Positions 1 to 8,105 are shown, counted from the stretch's first letter. The stretch: DNA of 21,610 nucleotides from Flavobacteriaceae bacterium (GCA_013042255.1 JABDQK010000169.1:1-21610); one strand, 5' to 3'. Numbers and translations: made by a program. The notes: generated by a model from the sequence alone, not told the origin.

Positions 1-102
1 AGTATGATTACCATGATTAGTTCAATCTTGTTTGGGATCATTTTAGTTGGAGGCGGGTTTTTCGCCTATTTCAAGTCGAGGAAAAAGCAGCTCAAGGAAT
101 GA
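1..102 (+). CDS. C-terminal fragment of a membrane protein (5' end outside window)
   Basis: The frame is open from the first base and encodes 33 residues before TGA at 100-102. Residues about 5-24 form one hydrophobic helix (ISSILFGIILVGGGFFAYF), followed by a basic tail KSRKKQLKE that would lie in the cytoplasm by the positive-inside rule. The stop overlaps the start of the next gene (ATGA, 99-102), so the two genes are probably translationally coupled in the same surface-polysaccharide operon. The family cannot be identified from this tail; a chain-length regulator, a polymerase or another membrane component would fit. Confidence 0.6.
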   Translation, partial: SMITMISSILFGIILVGGGFFAYFKSRKKQLKE

Positions 103-1370
103 AAAAAGTGCTCATCGTAACTTACTATTGGCCCCCGGCGGGTGGCCCCGGAGTACAGCGATGGCTTAATTTTGTAAAGTACCTCCCTGACAATGATATC
201 CAACCCGTTTTGTACGTTCCGGAAAACCCTCACTATCCAATTACTGATCCAAGTTTAAACGATGAAGTCCCCGAACAGCTCACTATTTACAGGCAGCCCA
301 TCTGGGAGCCATATAATTTGGCTTCATTGTTCTCAAGTAGAACTACCAGGAAAATCAGCTCGGGAATCGTCCCGGCAAACAATCCCTCCCTTCTTGATCG
401 TTTATTTTTATGGATACGGGGGAATTTTTTTATCCCCGATGCCAGAAAATATTGGGTAAAACCCTCTGTGAAGTTTCTGACAGAGGTTCTTAAGAATGAA
501 AATATAGACGTAGTGATTACCACAGGACCGCCTCACAGTCTACACCTTATAGGGAAATCGTTGAAAGAGCATGCAGGAGTGAGGTGGATAGCCGATTTCA
601 GGGATCCATGGACAGGTATCGGTTACCATAAAGCACTTCGACTGACAAAAAAATCCCAAAAGAAACACCAAGCGCTGGAAATGGGAGTGCTGAATGCGGC
701 CGATGAAATCCTGGTAACCAGCAACACCACAAAAAGGGAATTTGAAGAAATTACCAGCAGACCCATTACCACCATCACAAATGGGTACGATGAGACTTCT
801 CCGGCGACATCAGAACTTGACAAAAATTTTACTATTTCGCACATCGGATCTCTCTTGTCTGAAAGAAATCCCACAGTCTTATGGAAAGCATTGGCTGAGC
901 TGGTTAAGGAGGTATCAGATTTTAGTGAGGATCTGAGTATTCAGCTCACAGGAGTTGTTAGTGATGAAATCGTTGAAGAAATTAATAAATGCGGCTTAAG
1001 GGATTATCTAAAGGTAAGTGAATATCTTCCTCATAAAGAGGCTATCCTGGCTCAGAGGAGCTCCCAACTACTGCTGCTGGTTGAGATCGATTCGGAACAA
1101 ACAAGTGGAATTATCCCAGGAAAACTTTTTGAATACATGGCGGCAAAACGACCCATTCTGGCCATCGGCCCGGAGAACTGGGAAGCCGGGAAGCTTGTAA
1201 GAGAATCAGGGTCGGGAGAAGTGTTTACTTATAACATGAAAATGGAATTAAAGGAAACGCTGTTGCGATGGTACCGGGCTTATAAAAGCAATACTTTAGC
1301 GATGACCGCGCAGGATATCGAACAGTACAGCAGAAAAGCATTGACAAAAAAACTAGCAGCACAAATCTGA
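99..1370 (+). CDS. Glycosyltransferase family 4 (GT-B fold)
   Basis: This 423-residue protein has the architecture of GT4 retaining glycosyltransferases. The N-terminal Rossmann half begins KKVLIVTYYWPPAGGPGVQR, with the glycine-rich acceptor loop at residues 14-18. TTGPPHS (141-147) and WIADFRDPW (163-171) follow. The C-terminal donor half contains ISHIGSL (246-252) and the nucleotide-sugar site SGIIPGKLFEYMAAKRPIL (336-354), where E345 belongs to the conserved acidic motif. No signal peptide or membrane segment is visible, so it should act at the cytoplasmic face of the inner membrane, adding a sugar to a lipid-linked glycan. It overlaps the upstream membrane-protein tail by 4 bases and the downstream flippase by 1 base (TGATG), which supports one operon for capsule, O-antigen or exopolysaccharide. 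Sugar specificity cannot be read from the sequence. Confidence 0.9.
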   Translation: MKKVLIVTYYWPPAGGPGVQRWLNFVKYLPDNDIQPVLYVPENPHYPITDPSLNDEVPEQLTIYRQPIWEPYNLASLFSSRTTRKISSGIVPANNPSLLDRLFLWIRGNFFIPDARKYWVKPSVKFLTEVLKNENIDVVITTGPPHSLHLIGKSLKEHAGVRWIADFRDPWTGIGYHKALRLTKKSQKKHQALEMGVLNAADEILVTSNTTKREFEEITSRPITTITNGYDETSPATSELDKNFTISHIGSLLSERNPTVLWKALAELVKEVSDFSEDLSIQLTGVVSDEIVEEINKCGLRDYLKVSEYLPHKEAILAQRSSQLLLLVEIDSEQTSGIIPGKLFEYMAAKRPILAIGPENWEAGKLVRESGSGEVFTYNMKMELKETLLRWYRAYKSNTLAMTAQDIEQYSRKALTKKLAAQI

Positions 1371-2830
1371 TGGGGATCGTATTTAAACAGTCGTTTAGCA
1401 ATCTGGTGATCACCTATCTGGGTTTTGCCATCGGGGCGATTAACACCCTTTTTCTTTATGCCCGTTTTCTTACCGACACCTATTTTGGGTTAGTAGGTGT
1501 GATTCTTGCAACTTCGGCAATTCTGATGCCCCTCCTGGCCTTTGGCGTACCGAATACAATGATCAAATTCTTCAGCGGCTACAGCGATATAAAAACCCAG
1601 GACGGATTTCTGACGATGATGCTATTTCTGCCCCTTGCACTGATTGTACCCTTCGGAGTATTCAGTTATTTGGCTAATGATGCCATTGGCGCGTTTATTG
1701 GCCAGCGCAATGAGATTGCAGAAAATTACGTTTGGCATATTTTTCTTATCGCCTTGGCTATGGCGTATTTTGAGGTGTTCTATTCCTGGTCGCGTGTCCA
1801 TATGCGGTCTGTTTTTGGCAATTTTATGAAGGAAATCTTTGCCCGACTTGCCATAATGATCCTGCTCTTTTCGGTTTATTTCGAATATATCTCTGTGGAA
1901 ACCTTTATGCAGGCATTGGTCGGTGTATACCTGTTGCGCACTATCATTATGAAGTTATATGCCTACCGATTGCGAATGCCCGGATTCAGGCTGATATTCC
2001 CCTCCAATACCAGGGATATCTTAACCTACAGTATTCTAATTATTCTCGGAGGTTCAACAGCCGTGATACTGCTGGAAGTGGATAAATTCATGATCAATCA
2101 GTTCATTGAAATTGAAAAAGTGGCTTATTATTCTGTGGCTGTGTTTATTGCAACGGTGATAGCGGTACCTTCCAGGGCCATGCATCAGATTACCTACCCC
2201 ATGACAGCGGCCCTTCTAAATGCCAGGGATAAAAGCGGGCTGGCCGTTCTTTATCAAAAAAGCTCTCTCACACTTTTTATCACGTCGGGTTTAATATTTG
2301 TTCTGATTATACTTAATCTCAATGATCTATACCTTCTTCTCCCTGAAAACTACCGCGGAGGGTTCTATGTTGTATTGCTGATTGGCCTGGCCAAATTATT
2401 CGATGCCCTTCTGGGGAACAATAATGCCATACTGTATAATTCTGATTACTATAAGGCCATACTATTTATGGGAGTACTCCTGGCAGTCGGCACGATTCTC
2501 CTCAATTTATATTTCATTCCCGAAATTGGAATCACAGGGGCGGCATTGGCTACCTTTATTGCAGTATTTTTCTACAATCTCATTAAGCTTCTCTATGTAA
2601 AAGCAAAATTAGGTTTACAGCCCTTTACTGCAGAAACGTTTAAGGTTATTTTCCTTCTTGTAATAGTAAGTGCGGTTTTCTTTGCACTTCAATTTCCTTT
2701 TCACCCTGTACTGAATATTGTACTCAAGAGCTTGTTAATTACTATTATGTATGTTGGGATACTGTATCGATTCCGAATTTCTGACGATATCTTTGGAGTA
2801 TTGTCTAAGTATCTGAACCCTAAGAAATAG
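1370..2830 (+). CDS. Polysaccharide flippase (Wzx-like, MOP superfamily)
   Basis: The 486-residue protein is almost entirely hydrophobic, with roughly 12-14 predicted membrane helices spread evenly from residue 10 to 475. This is the usual size and layout of Wzx-type oligosaccharide flippases. The N-terminus (MGIVFKQSFSNLVITYLGFAIGAINTLFLYARFL) has the short amphipathic lead and first helix typical of the family, and the C-terminal half holds the common GITGAALATFIAVFFYNLIKLLYVK stretch (given here only as position about 394-420). Family role: moving undecaprenyl-linked glycan units from the inner to the outer leaflet. It starts one base before the end of the glycosyltransferase stop codon, so the two are coupled. 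It is the last gene of the plus-strand run; no plus-strand terminator is visible after it. Confidence 0.88.
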   Translation: MGIVFKQSFSNLVITYLGFAIGAINTLFLYARFLTDTYFGLVGVILATSAILMPLLAFGVPNTMIKFFSGYSDIKTQDGFLTMMLFLPLALIVPFGVFSYLANDAIGAFIGQRNEIAENYVWHIFLIALAMAYFEVFYSWSRVHMRSVFGNFMKEIFARLAIMILLFSVYFEYISVETFMQALVGVYLLRTIIMKLYAYRLRMPGFRLIFPSNTRDILTYSILIILGGSTAVILLEVDKFMINQFIEIEKVAYYSVAVFIATVIAVPSRAMHQITYPMTAALLNARDKSGLAVLYQKSSLTLFITSGLIFVLIILNLNDLYLLLPENYRGGFYVVLLIGLAKLFDALLGNNNAILYNSDYYKAILFMGVLLAVGTILLNLYFIPEIGITGAALATFIAVFFYNLIKLLYVKAKLGLQPFTAETFKVIFLLVIVSAVFFALQFPFHPVLNIVLKSLLITIMYVGILYRFRISDDIFGVLSKYLNPKK

Positions 2831-2872
2831 ACCTGCTGATCAGGAAGATTTAAACTTGCCTTCAGGATATGG

Positions 2873-2906
2873 AAAAACCCCGCAGGGACGAATCCGCTAC
2901 GGGGTT
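2873..2906 (-). terminator. Rho-independent terminator of the Arg/Ser-rich protein gene
   Basis: On the minus strand, AACCCCG (from 2906) pairs with CGGGGTT (ending 2876) in a 7-bp stem, followed by a T-run (TTTTT, 2877-2873). It lies about 30 bases past the stop of the minus-strand gene ending at 2935. In the plus direction the stem is not followed by a T-run, so it looks one-directional. Confidence 0.75.
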
Positions 2907-2934
2907 AACCAACTAACCAACCTAAAAACTATTT

Positions 2935-4224
2935 TTACTGTACCCTTCTGCTTCGGGTATTAGTGGTCCTTTTGGTGGACCTGCTTTTTACACTTTTACT
3001 TGCCCGAGGCGTACTTACTTTCGTTCTGCTAACCGTTGTCCGGCTTGTAGCCTTTGGACGCTTTGTCACCGAAGTGCTGCGCTTAACAGTTTTTGTACGC
3101 GGGGCTGATCTCATTTCATTTCGCTTTCCCACAGACCTGGAAGCAGTCCTTACGTCATTTCGCTTACCTACCGACCGGGAAGCAGACCTTACATCATTCC
3201 GTGTACTTACTGACCTGCTAACACTTCTTCCTTCATTTCTCTTCCCTACAGATCTGGACACGTTCCTTCCTTCATTTCGGTTTACAACCGACCTGTATGC
3301 AGTCCTCTTGTTAACAGAGGAGTTAGATTTCCGGTTTATATCAGAAGACCTGTTATTTCTTCGCTCCGGAGTTCTTGCTTTGTCCATGGTCCTGGCAGTC
3401 CTTGCTCTTTCGGTTCGCGAGGCGGTTCGGCCATTGACCGTGGTTCTGTTAGAACGAACCCCTTTGTTGGAATTCCTGAAATTACCGTCATTTCTATTAT
3501 ATCCGTTATCTCTACGACCATTATTGTTTCTGGCAACTACCCGTCTATCGTTTCGATATACACGGTCTCTATCTGCCCTGTGATTGTAGCGATAAGTCTT
3601 CCCTACGTTGGCATAAAACCTCCTTGAGTTATTTCGATAAGGCCTGTAGTAGGTATATCGTATCGGGTTGTAAAACCTTCTGTAAGGCCTGTTGTACACC
3701 AGACAGAAACCAAGGGCAGGTCGGGCAAAAAAGCTGTGAAACGGCCTGTATACATAATGTCTGTTATAGATGTTGACATAGCCGTTGAAGCGGTTAAAGA
3801 AGCCTCTGTTATTATAGTAAACAGAAAGTCCACCAACACGTCTCAGCCTTCCGTTGTTATACCATATGTTGATGCCACCTATTTGTGATACCCGTCCGTA
3901 ATAGTCGTAGTACACCGGTACATTTTCAACCTGGATTACTGCACCGTAATCATCGTACTGCACAAATGGACTGTAATCGAATCCCGAATTAAAGGTGATA
4001 TTGCTACGTCGGAAATTGATACTCGCTCCAACATTTACACGGTTGTCAATATAAAAATCAAACTCACCATCAGGATAGATAGAGAACGTGATTCCGTTTT
4101 CGACAAAAATCACCGAATTATTATATCGAACCATATTGCTGATCGCAACATCCGATTCCAATGTAGTCGCCCCAACTGAGCTACTCAGTGCAAAGGCTCC
4201 GATAATGAGTAGTAGATTTTTCAT
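2935..4224 (-). CDS. Secreted Arg/Ser/Asn-rich protein with 13-residue tandem repeats, function unknown
   Basis: The 429-residue protein has a signal peptide (MKNLLLIIGAFALSSSVGA, cleavage likely after residue 19), so it is exported. Residues about 20-200 form an aromatic domain rich in Tyr, Asn and Gly with repeated YYDYYGRVSQIGG / WYNNGRLRRVGG / YYNNRG elements. From about residue 200 to the end it is low complexity, very basic (Arg, Lys) and rich in Ser, Thr and Asn. Within that tail, five 13-residue units of the form RN(E/D)xRxxSRSVxx occur (DNA repeat at 3116-3310). Nothing catalytic is visible. A basic, disordered tail suggests binding to polyanions such as polysaccharide or extracellular DNA, but this is inference. 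The overlapping plus-strand 206-codon frame is a shadow of the repeats. Promoter: sigma-54-like, 4276-4292. The gene is followed by its own terminator. Confidence 0.8.
   Translation of the reverse strand: MKNLLLIIGAFALSSSVGATTLESDVAISNMVRYNNSVIFVENGITFSIYPDGEFDFYIDNRVNVGASINFRRSNITFNSGFDYSPFVQYDDYGAVIQVENVPVYYDYYGRVSQIGGINIWYNNGRLRRVGGLSVYYNNRGFFNRFNGYVNIYNRHYVYRPFHSFFARPALGFCLVYNRPYRRFYNPIRYTYYRPYRNNSRRFYANVGKTYRYNHRADRDRVYRNDRRVVARNNNGRRDNGYNRNDGNFRNSNKGVRSNRTTVNGRTASRTERARTARTMDKARTPERRNNRSSDINRKSNSSVNKRTAYRSVVNRNEGRNVSRSVGKRNEGRSVSRSVSTRNDVRSASRSVGKRNDVRTASRSVGKRNEMRSAPRTKTVKRSTSVTKRPKATSRTTVSRTKVSTPRASKSVKSRSTKRTTNTRSRRVQ
3116..3310. repeat. Five tandem 39-bp repeats inside the Arg/Ser-rich protein gene
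   Basis: Units start at 3116, 3155, 3194, 3233 and 3272, each beginning TCATTYC on the plus strand and 39 bases long, thus 13 codons and in frame. They differ by several substitutions each and have no gaps. On the coding (minus) strand they give RN(E/D)xRxxSRSVxx. Being in-frame multiples of three, they can expand or contract without breaking the protein. Confidence 0.85.
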
Positions 4225-4275
4225 GACTGTAAAATTTTAATTCTGAATGCAACTATTTACATTCAGCTAGTTATA

Positions 4276-4292
4276 ACCAAACAGCGTGCCAA
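4276..4292 (-). promoter_or_regulatory. Sigma-54-like promoter (-24/-12)
   Basis: Read on the minus strand from 4292 to 4276, TTGGCACGCTGTTTGGT matches the RpoN consensus TTGGCAC-R-N4-TTGCW at every fixed position except the -12 C, which is G. The GG and the -12 G are exactly 12 bases apart. The predicted transcription start is near 4266, about 42 bases before the ATG at 4224. No equally good TAnnTTTG element is seen for this gene. The -12 mismatch keeps the call moderate. Confidence 0.55.
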
Positions 4293-4427
4293 AAATTTAG
4301 AAAACTTCGTAAAGTGCTAATATACAGTAGTATATAAATATCCAGATTGAAATTCCATAGCTTTAGGAATAGAATTGCACAACCGATAATTGCCTAACGG
4401 ATATTTCTTTAGAAAGGAGGGTTGGTA

Positions 4428-7211
4428 TTAGTGTAACTTCGACTTCAGGTACCGGGCTGTATATCCTTTCCCCATCGCGACAACTTCTTCAGGAGTGCCT
4501 TCCGCCACAAGATAGCCTCCTGCATCCCCACCTTCCGGGCCGAGATCGATGAGATAGTCTGCAGACTTAATCATTTCAAGATTGTGTTCGATCACCAGGA
4601 CAGAGTGACCCGTCTTCAACAGCGCATCGAAGGAATTAAGGAGTTTTTGTATATCGTGAAAGTGGAGGCCTGTAGTAGGTTCGTCAAAAATAAACAAGGC
4701 TTTTTCCTTAGAGGCCCCTTTTACCAGAAAAGTAGCTAATTTAATTCGCTGTGCTTCCCCACCCGAAAGAGTAGAGGAGGACTGCCCCAGCGTTACATAG
4801 CCCAGCCCTACATCCTGAAGTGGCTTGAGCTTAGCTATAATCTTATTCTGGCCGTGTTTTTTAAAGAAATCCAATGCGTTATCAATGGTCATATTCAGGA
4901 CGTCATCAATATTGACTCCTTCAAATTGAACTTCCAGCACTTCCTTTTTAAAACGTTTACCCCTGCAAGTATCGCATTCCAGGTGCACATCGGCCATAAA
5001 CTGCATTTCTACCGTAATTTCGCCTTCACCTTTGCACTTTTCACAGCGTCCGCCGTCTACATTGAAGGAAAAATGCTTCGCCTGATAGCCTCTTAATTTA
5101 CTTAATTTCTGCCCCGCAAAAAGACTTCGTATGTCATCATAAGCCTTGATGTAGGTAACAGGGTTTGATCGGGAAGAACGTCCGATTGGATTCTGATCTA
5201 CAAATTCGATCCTTTTGATGTCTTTGTATTTTCCTTCAATAGCCGAATGTTGCCCGGCTTTTTGACCGTAACCTCCCAATTCTTTTGAAAGGGCAGGATA
5301 AAGGATTTTTTTTACAAGGGTGCTTTTGCCACTTCCTGAGACCCCGGTTACTACCGTGAGCATATTTAAAGGGAAGCTAATTTCCAGATTTTTCAAGTTG
5401 TGCTCTCTGGCTCCGGTTATTTTTACGTAATTGGGGCTATTCCTTCGTTCTTTCGGAACTGTGATTTCTTCCGTACCATTGAGGTAAGCGGCCGTTAAAG
5501 AATCCGATTTGAGAATTTCCTCGTAAGTGCCGCTTGCCACGACCTCACCCCCAAAAGTTCCTGCCTCCGGTCCGATATCAATAATGCGATCGGCCGCCCG
5601 CATAATATCCTCATCGTGCTCAACCACTATCACGGTATTACCCAGATCACGCAGGGAACAAAGCACATCAATTAAATTTTCGGTATCCCTGGGGTGCAAA
5701 CCAATACTTGGTTCGTCCAGGATGTACATAGATCCTACAAGACTACTCCCGAGGGAAGTTGCAAGGTTGATCCGCTGACTTTCGCCTCCCGAGAGGGTAT
5801 TCGATTTACGGTTCAGGGTAAGGTAGCCCAGCCCGACTTTCACTAAAAACCCGAGTCGGGTATTTATTTCTTTTAGCAGGCGTTGTGCAATCTGGCGGTC
5901 GTGATCGGAGAGAGTTATCTCATCAAAGAATTCCGTTAAAGATGTAATAGGCTGTTCCACCAGGTCGGAAATTGATTTGCCGCTGATTCTGACATAGCTG
6001 GCTTCCTTCCGCAAGCGCTTCCCTTTACATTCGGGGCAACGTGTTTTCCCCCTGTACCTGGAGAGCATTACGCGATTTTGAATTTTGTAGCTTTTCTCTT
6101 CAAGCTGCTGGAAGAACTTATGAATTCCGATAAAGTGCTTATTTCCTTCCCATACCAGGTTTTTCTGTTCCTCGGTAAGTTCAAACCAGGGCTTGTGAAT
6201 AGGGAAATCAAATTTATAAGCTGAATTTACAAGCTGGTCGCGGTACCAACCCATGCTTTCGCCCCTCCAGGGGAACACCGCATTCTCATAAACTGACAGG
6301 GAGGTATTGGGAACAACGAGGTCTTCGTCAATGCCGATAATATCCCCGTATCCCTCACATTTAGGGCAAGCTCCGTATGGATTGTTGAAACTGAACAGAT
6401 GGACATTGGGTTCCAGGAATGTAATTTCATCTAATTCGAAGGCATTGCTGAAGGCGGTTTGCTTACCGCTGGATAAGTCTTCAATTATACAATTCCCTTT
6501 CCCTTCAAAAAAGGCAGAATCCACGGCATTGGCCAAGCGATTATAAAAATCCTCATCATCTTTCTTGATGATCCTGTCAACAACAAGGTATAGCTGATCG
6601 CCAACAGATTGGTGCAGATCCTCATCTATCCGGTGCACTTCTCCTCCGTATTTGATTCGGGCATAGCCCTGAAGAGAAAGGAGTTGTAGCGTTTTTTTCT
6701 TATCTCTGTTCTCGGGGATGGTAATCGGCGCCAGCAGAAGTAGTTTGGCATTTTCTTCGAATCCTTTTACAAAGGATACCACATCTGTTACAGTGTGCTT
6801 TTTAACTTCCTTCCCTGAAACAGGGGAATAGGTACGGCCAATCCTGGCAAAGAGAAGTTTTAAATAGTCGTAAATTTCTGTACTCGTGCCTACCGTCGAC
6901 CTTGGGTTAGTTGAATTTACCTTTTGCTCAATGGCAATGGCAGGTGCAATCCCTTTGATGGAATCTACCTTGGGTTTGTCTAATTTGCCGAGGAACTGCC
7001 TGGCATAGGAGGACAGACTTTCCACATATCGCCGTTGTCCTTCTGCGTACAGGGTGTCAAAGGCCAGGCTCGATTTTCCAGAACCTGATAATCCCGTTAT
7101 GACCACAAGTTGATTCCTGGGAATAACCACATCAATGTTCTTCAAATTGTGCAGTTTAGCCCCCCTGATGATGATATTTTCCTTTGGATCTACTTCTGTA
7201 ATGGTCGCCAT
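4428..7211 (-). CDS. uvrA: Excinuclease ABC subunit A
   Basis: UvrA is the damage-recognition ATPase of UvrABC nucleotide excision repair and loads UvrB on DNA. Two ABC ATPase halves are visible: Walker A GLSGSGKSS near the N-terminus and GVSGSGKST in the second half, with signature motifs LSGGESQRINLATSLGSSL and LSGGEAQRIKLATFL. Zinc-binding cysteines are present as CPKC and CPEC in the first half, and as CEKC plus CDTC 19 residues apart in the second. The length of 927 residues is normal. The frame is open further upstream to 7253, but MATITEVDPKENIIIRGAKLHNLKN fits the family start better, given as position 7211. An exact -7 promoter element (7229-7236) also lies inside the longer version, so the 14 extra codons are unlikely to be translated. 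It is a single gene, divergent from the sigma cassette; no clear terminator was seen after it. Confidence 0.95.
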   Translation of the reverse strand: MATITEVDPKENIIIRGAKLHNLKNIDVVIPRNQLVVITGLSGSGKSSLAFDTLYAEGQRRYVESLSSYARQFLGKLDKPKVDSIKGIAPAIAIEQKVNSTNPRSTVGTSTEIYDYLKLLFARIGRTYSPVSGKEVKKHTVTDVVSFVKGFEENAKLLLLAPITIPENRDKKKTLQLLSLQGYARIKYGGEVHRIDEDLHQSVGDQLYLVVDRIIKKDDEDFYNRLANAVDSAFFEGKGNCIIEDLSSGKQTAFSNAFELDEITFLEPNVHLFSFNNPYGACPKCEGYGDIIGIDEDLVVPNTSLSVYENAVFPWRGESMGWYRDQLVNSAYKFDFPIHKPWFELTEEQKNLVWEGNKHFIGIHKFFQQLEEKSYKIQNRVMLSRYRGKTRCPECKGKRLRKEASYVRISGKSISDLVEQPITSLTEFFDEITLSDHDRQIAQRLLKEINTRLGFLVKVGLGYLTLNRKSNTLSGGESQRINLATSLGSSLVGSMYILDEPSIGLHPRDTENLIDVLCSLRDLGNTVIVVEHDEDIMRAADRIIDIGPEAGTFGGEVVASGTYEEILKSDSLTAAYLNGTEEITVPKERRNSPNYVKITGAREHNLKNLEISFPLNMLTVVTGVSGSGKSTLVKKILYPALSKELGGYGQKAGQHSAIEGKYKDIKRIEFVDQNPIGRSSRSNPVTYIKAYDDIRSLFAGQKLSKLRGYQAKHFSFNVDGGRCEKCKGEGEITVEMQFMADVHLECDTCRGKRFKKEVLEVQFEGVNIDDVLNMTIDNALDFFKKHGQNKIIAKLKPLQDVGLGYVTLGQSSSTLSGGEAQRIKLATFLVKGASKEKALFIFDEPTTGLHFHDIQKLLNSFDALLKTGHSVLVIEHNLEMIKSADYLIDLGPEGGDAGGYLVAEGTPEEVVAMGKGYTARYLKSKLH

Positions 7212-7228
7212 AACGGTTTGGAAAGCTG

Positions 7229-7236
7229 CAAAGATA
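7229..7236 (-). promoter_or_regulatory. Bacteroidota -7 element of uvrA
   Basis: TATCTTTG on the minus strand is an exact match to TAnnTTTG, 17 bases upstream of the ATG at 7211. A start site a few bases downstream would give a very short leader. It excludes the upstream alternative start at 7253. A consensus -33 TTG at the usual spacing is not clear. Confidence 0.55.
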
Positions 7237-7306
7237 CGATATGTAAGAGTCAATAACCAGCCCCTCTAAAGGGCATTTCAAATTATGTTAAATATTAAAC
7301 CTCAGC

Positions 7307-7335
7307 TTGGAAGACCTATATTTTTTCTATATTTG
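7307..7335 (+). promoter_or_regulatory. Sigma-A type promoter of the first ECF sigma gene
   Basis: TTG at 7307-7309 is followed after 18 bases by TATATTTG at 7328-7335, fitting the Flavobacterium pattern TTG-N17-23-TAnnTTTG. Transcription would start near 7341, giving an unusually long leader of about 114 bases before the ATG at 7455. That leader contains the hairpin at 7401-7426. Confidence 0.6.
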
Positions 7336-7400
7336 AAGTGTTAATCGAATAAAATACTGCCTATACCGCAACATTACTTTTTTGAATTAGAGTATTAAAA

Positions 7401-7426
7401 GTCGCAACCTGCAACACACTTGCGAC
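7401..7426 (+). promoter_or_regulatory. Leader hairpin before the first sigma gene
   Basis: GTCGCAA (7401-7407) and TTGCGAC (7420-7426) are perfect complements and form a 7-bp stem with a 12-base loop, ending 28 bases before the ATG at 7455. There is no T-run after it, so it is not a simple terminator. It could be a translational control element or an operator dyad; it could also be chance. Confidence 0.35.
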
Positions 7427-7454
7427 CCCTAAATTGAACCAAAAAAGTAATTGT

Positions 7455-8036
7455 ATGCATTCTACGATTAACGACGCCACCCTCGTTCGCAAATACATCA
7501 GCGGAGATGAGAGGGCCATTGAAGAACTTATCAACAAACACAATCAACGTCTCAGTAGTTATATTTATTCCAAGGTACAGGACATGTCTGTTACCGAGGA
7601 CATATTTCAGGATACCTTTATTAAAGTGATCAGTACTTTAAAAAGGGGAGCTTATAACGAAGAGGGAAAATTTCTCCCATGGGTGATGCGTATTGCACAT
7701 AATTTGATCATCGATCATTTCCGGAGGAACAAGCGCATGCCAAAATACAAGGGCAATAAGGAATTTAATATTTTTTCTGTCCTCACCGATGATAAATTAA
7801 ATGCAGAGAAGCAACTCATCAAGGATCAGATCGATCAGGATCTCGAAGTATTAATAGAACAACTTCCCAAGGACCAGCGCGATGTACTAATCATGAGAAT
7901 TTACCAGGACATGAGCTTTAATGAAATAGCTGAAAATACTGAGGTCAGTATAAATACAGCCCTCGGCAGGATGCGCTATGCCCTGATTAACCTGAGGAAG
8001 ATAATTGAGAAGAATCAAATTGTTTTAACGAATTAA
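7455..8036 (+). CDS. ECF-type RNA polymerase sigma factor, copy 1
   Basis: This 193-residue sigma-70 family protein has only regions 2 and 4, as in ECF sigma factors. Region 2 spans about 24-95, with DIFQDTFIKV (49-58) and the core-binding / -10 recognition stretch FLPWVMRIAHNLIIDHFRR (73-91). Region 4 spans about 130-185, with the helix-turn-helix SFNEIAENTEVSINTALGRM (154-173) for -35 recognition. A TTG codon in frame at 7434 would add 7 residues, but the ATG at 7455 aligns without gaps to the start of the second copy (MHSTINDATLVRKYISGDE against MEPKRDDSLLVTDYISGDE), so it is preferred. No anti-sigma gene with a membrane segment or zinc motif is adjacent; instead a 47-codon gene follows 69 bases downstream. 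The regulon cannot be told from the sequence. Confidence 0.93.
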   Translation: MHSTINDATLVRKYISGDERAIEELINKHNQRLSSYIYSKVQDMSVTEDIFQDTFIKVISTLKRGAYNEEGKFLPWVMRIAHNLIIDHFRRNKRMPKYKGNKEFNIFSVLTDDKLNAEKQLIKDQIDQDLEVLIEQLPKDQRDVLIMRIYQDMSFNEIAENTEVSINTALGRMRYALINLRKIIEKNQIVLTN

Positions 8037-8069
8037 TCTGTTTTAGGTCGATATATTCCATCGATCCTG

Positions 8070-8095
8070 TATATCTGGCGTTATTTAGGAGTAAC
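8070..8095 (+). promoter_or_regulatory. Conserved spacer block before small gene 1, with inverted repeat
   Basis: The 26-base block has the form TATAnnTnGCG followed by TTAT and TAAC. Seventeen of 26 positions match the block at 9188-9213, without gaps. It holds a 16-base interrupted inverted repeat GTTAT-N6-GTAAC (8080-8095), ending 10 bases before the ATG at 8106. TATCTGG / TAGGTTG at its left end resembles a weak TAnnTTTG element. It may be a promoter, an operator, or a translation-control hairpin. Confidence 0.45.
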
Positions 8096-8105
8096 AAGAT
8101 ATATT

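Noticed and set aside
3116..3310. 39-bp repeats as a possible CRISPR array
   Set aside because: The repeats are directly adjacent without spacers, degenerate, in frame with the coding sequence, and no cas genes are nearby.
2963..3583. 206-codon plus-strand frame opposite the Arg/Ser-rich gene
   Set aside because: It is a shadow of the repetitive minus-strand coding sequence; its Leu/Thr/Phe-rich pattern mirrors the repeats and it has no promoter or start context. The minus-strand gene has a signal peptide, promoter and terminator.
7212..7253. 14-codon N-terminal extension of UvrA
   Set aside because: It covers an exact -7 promoter element, and UvrA homologues begin close to the ATG at 7211.
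7434..7454. TTG start for the first sigma factor
   Set aside because: The ATG at 7455 aligns exactly with the start of the second copy; the extra seven residues have no counterpart there.
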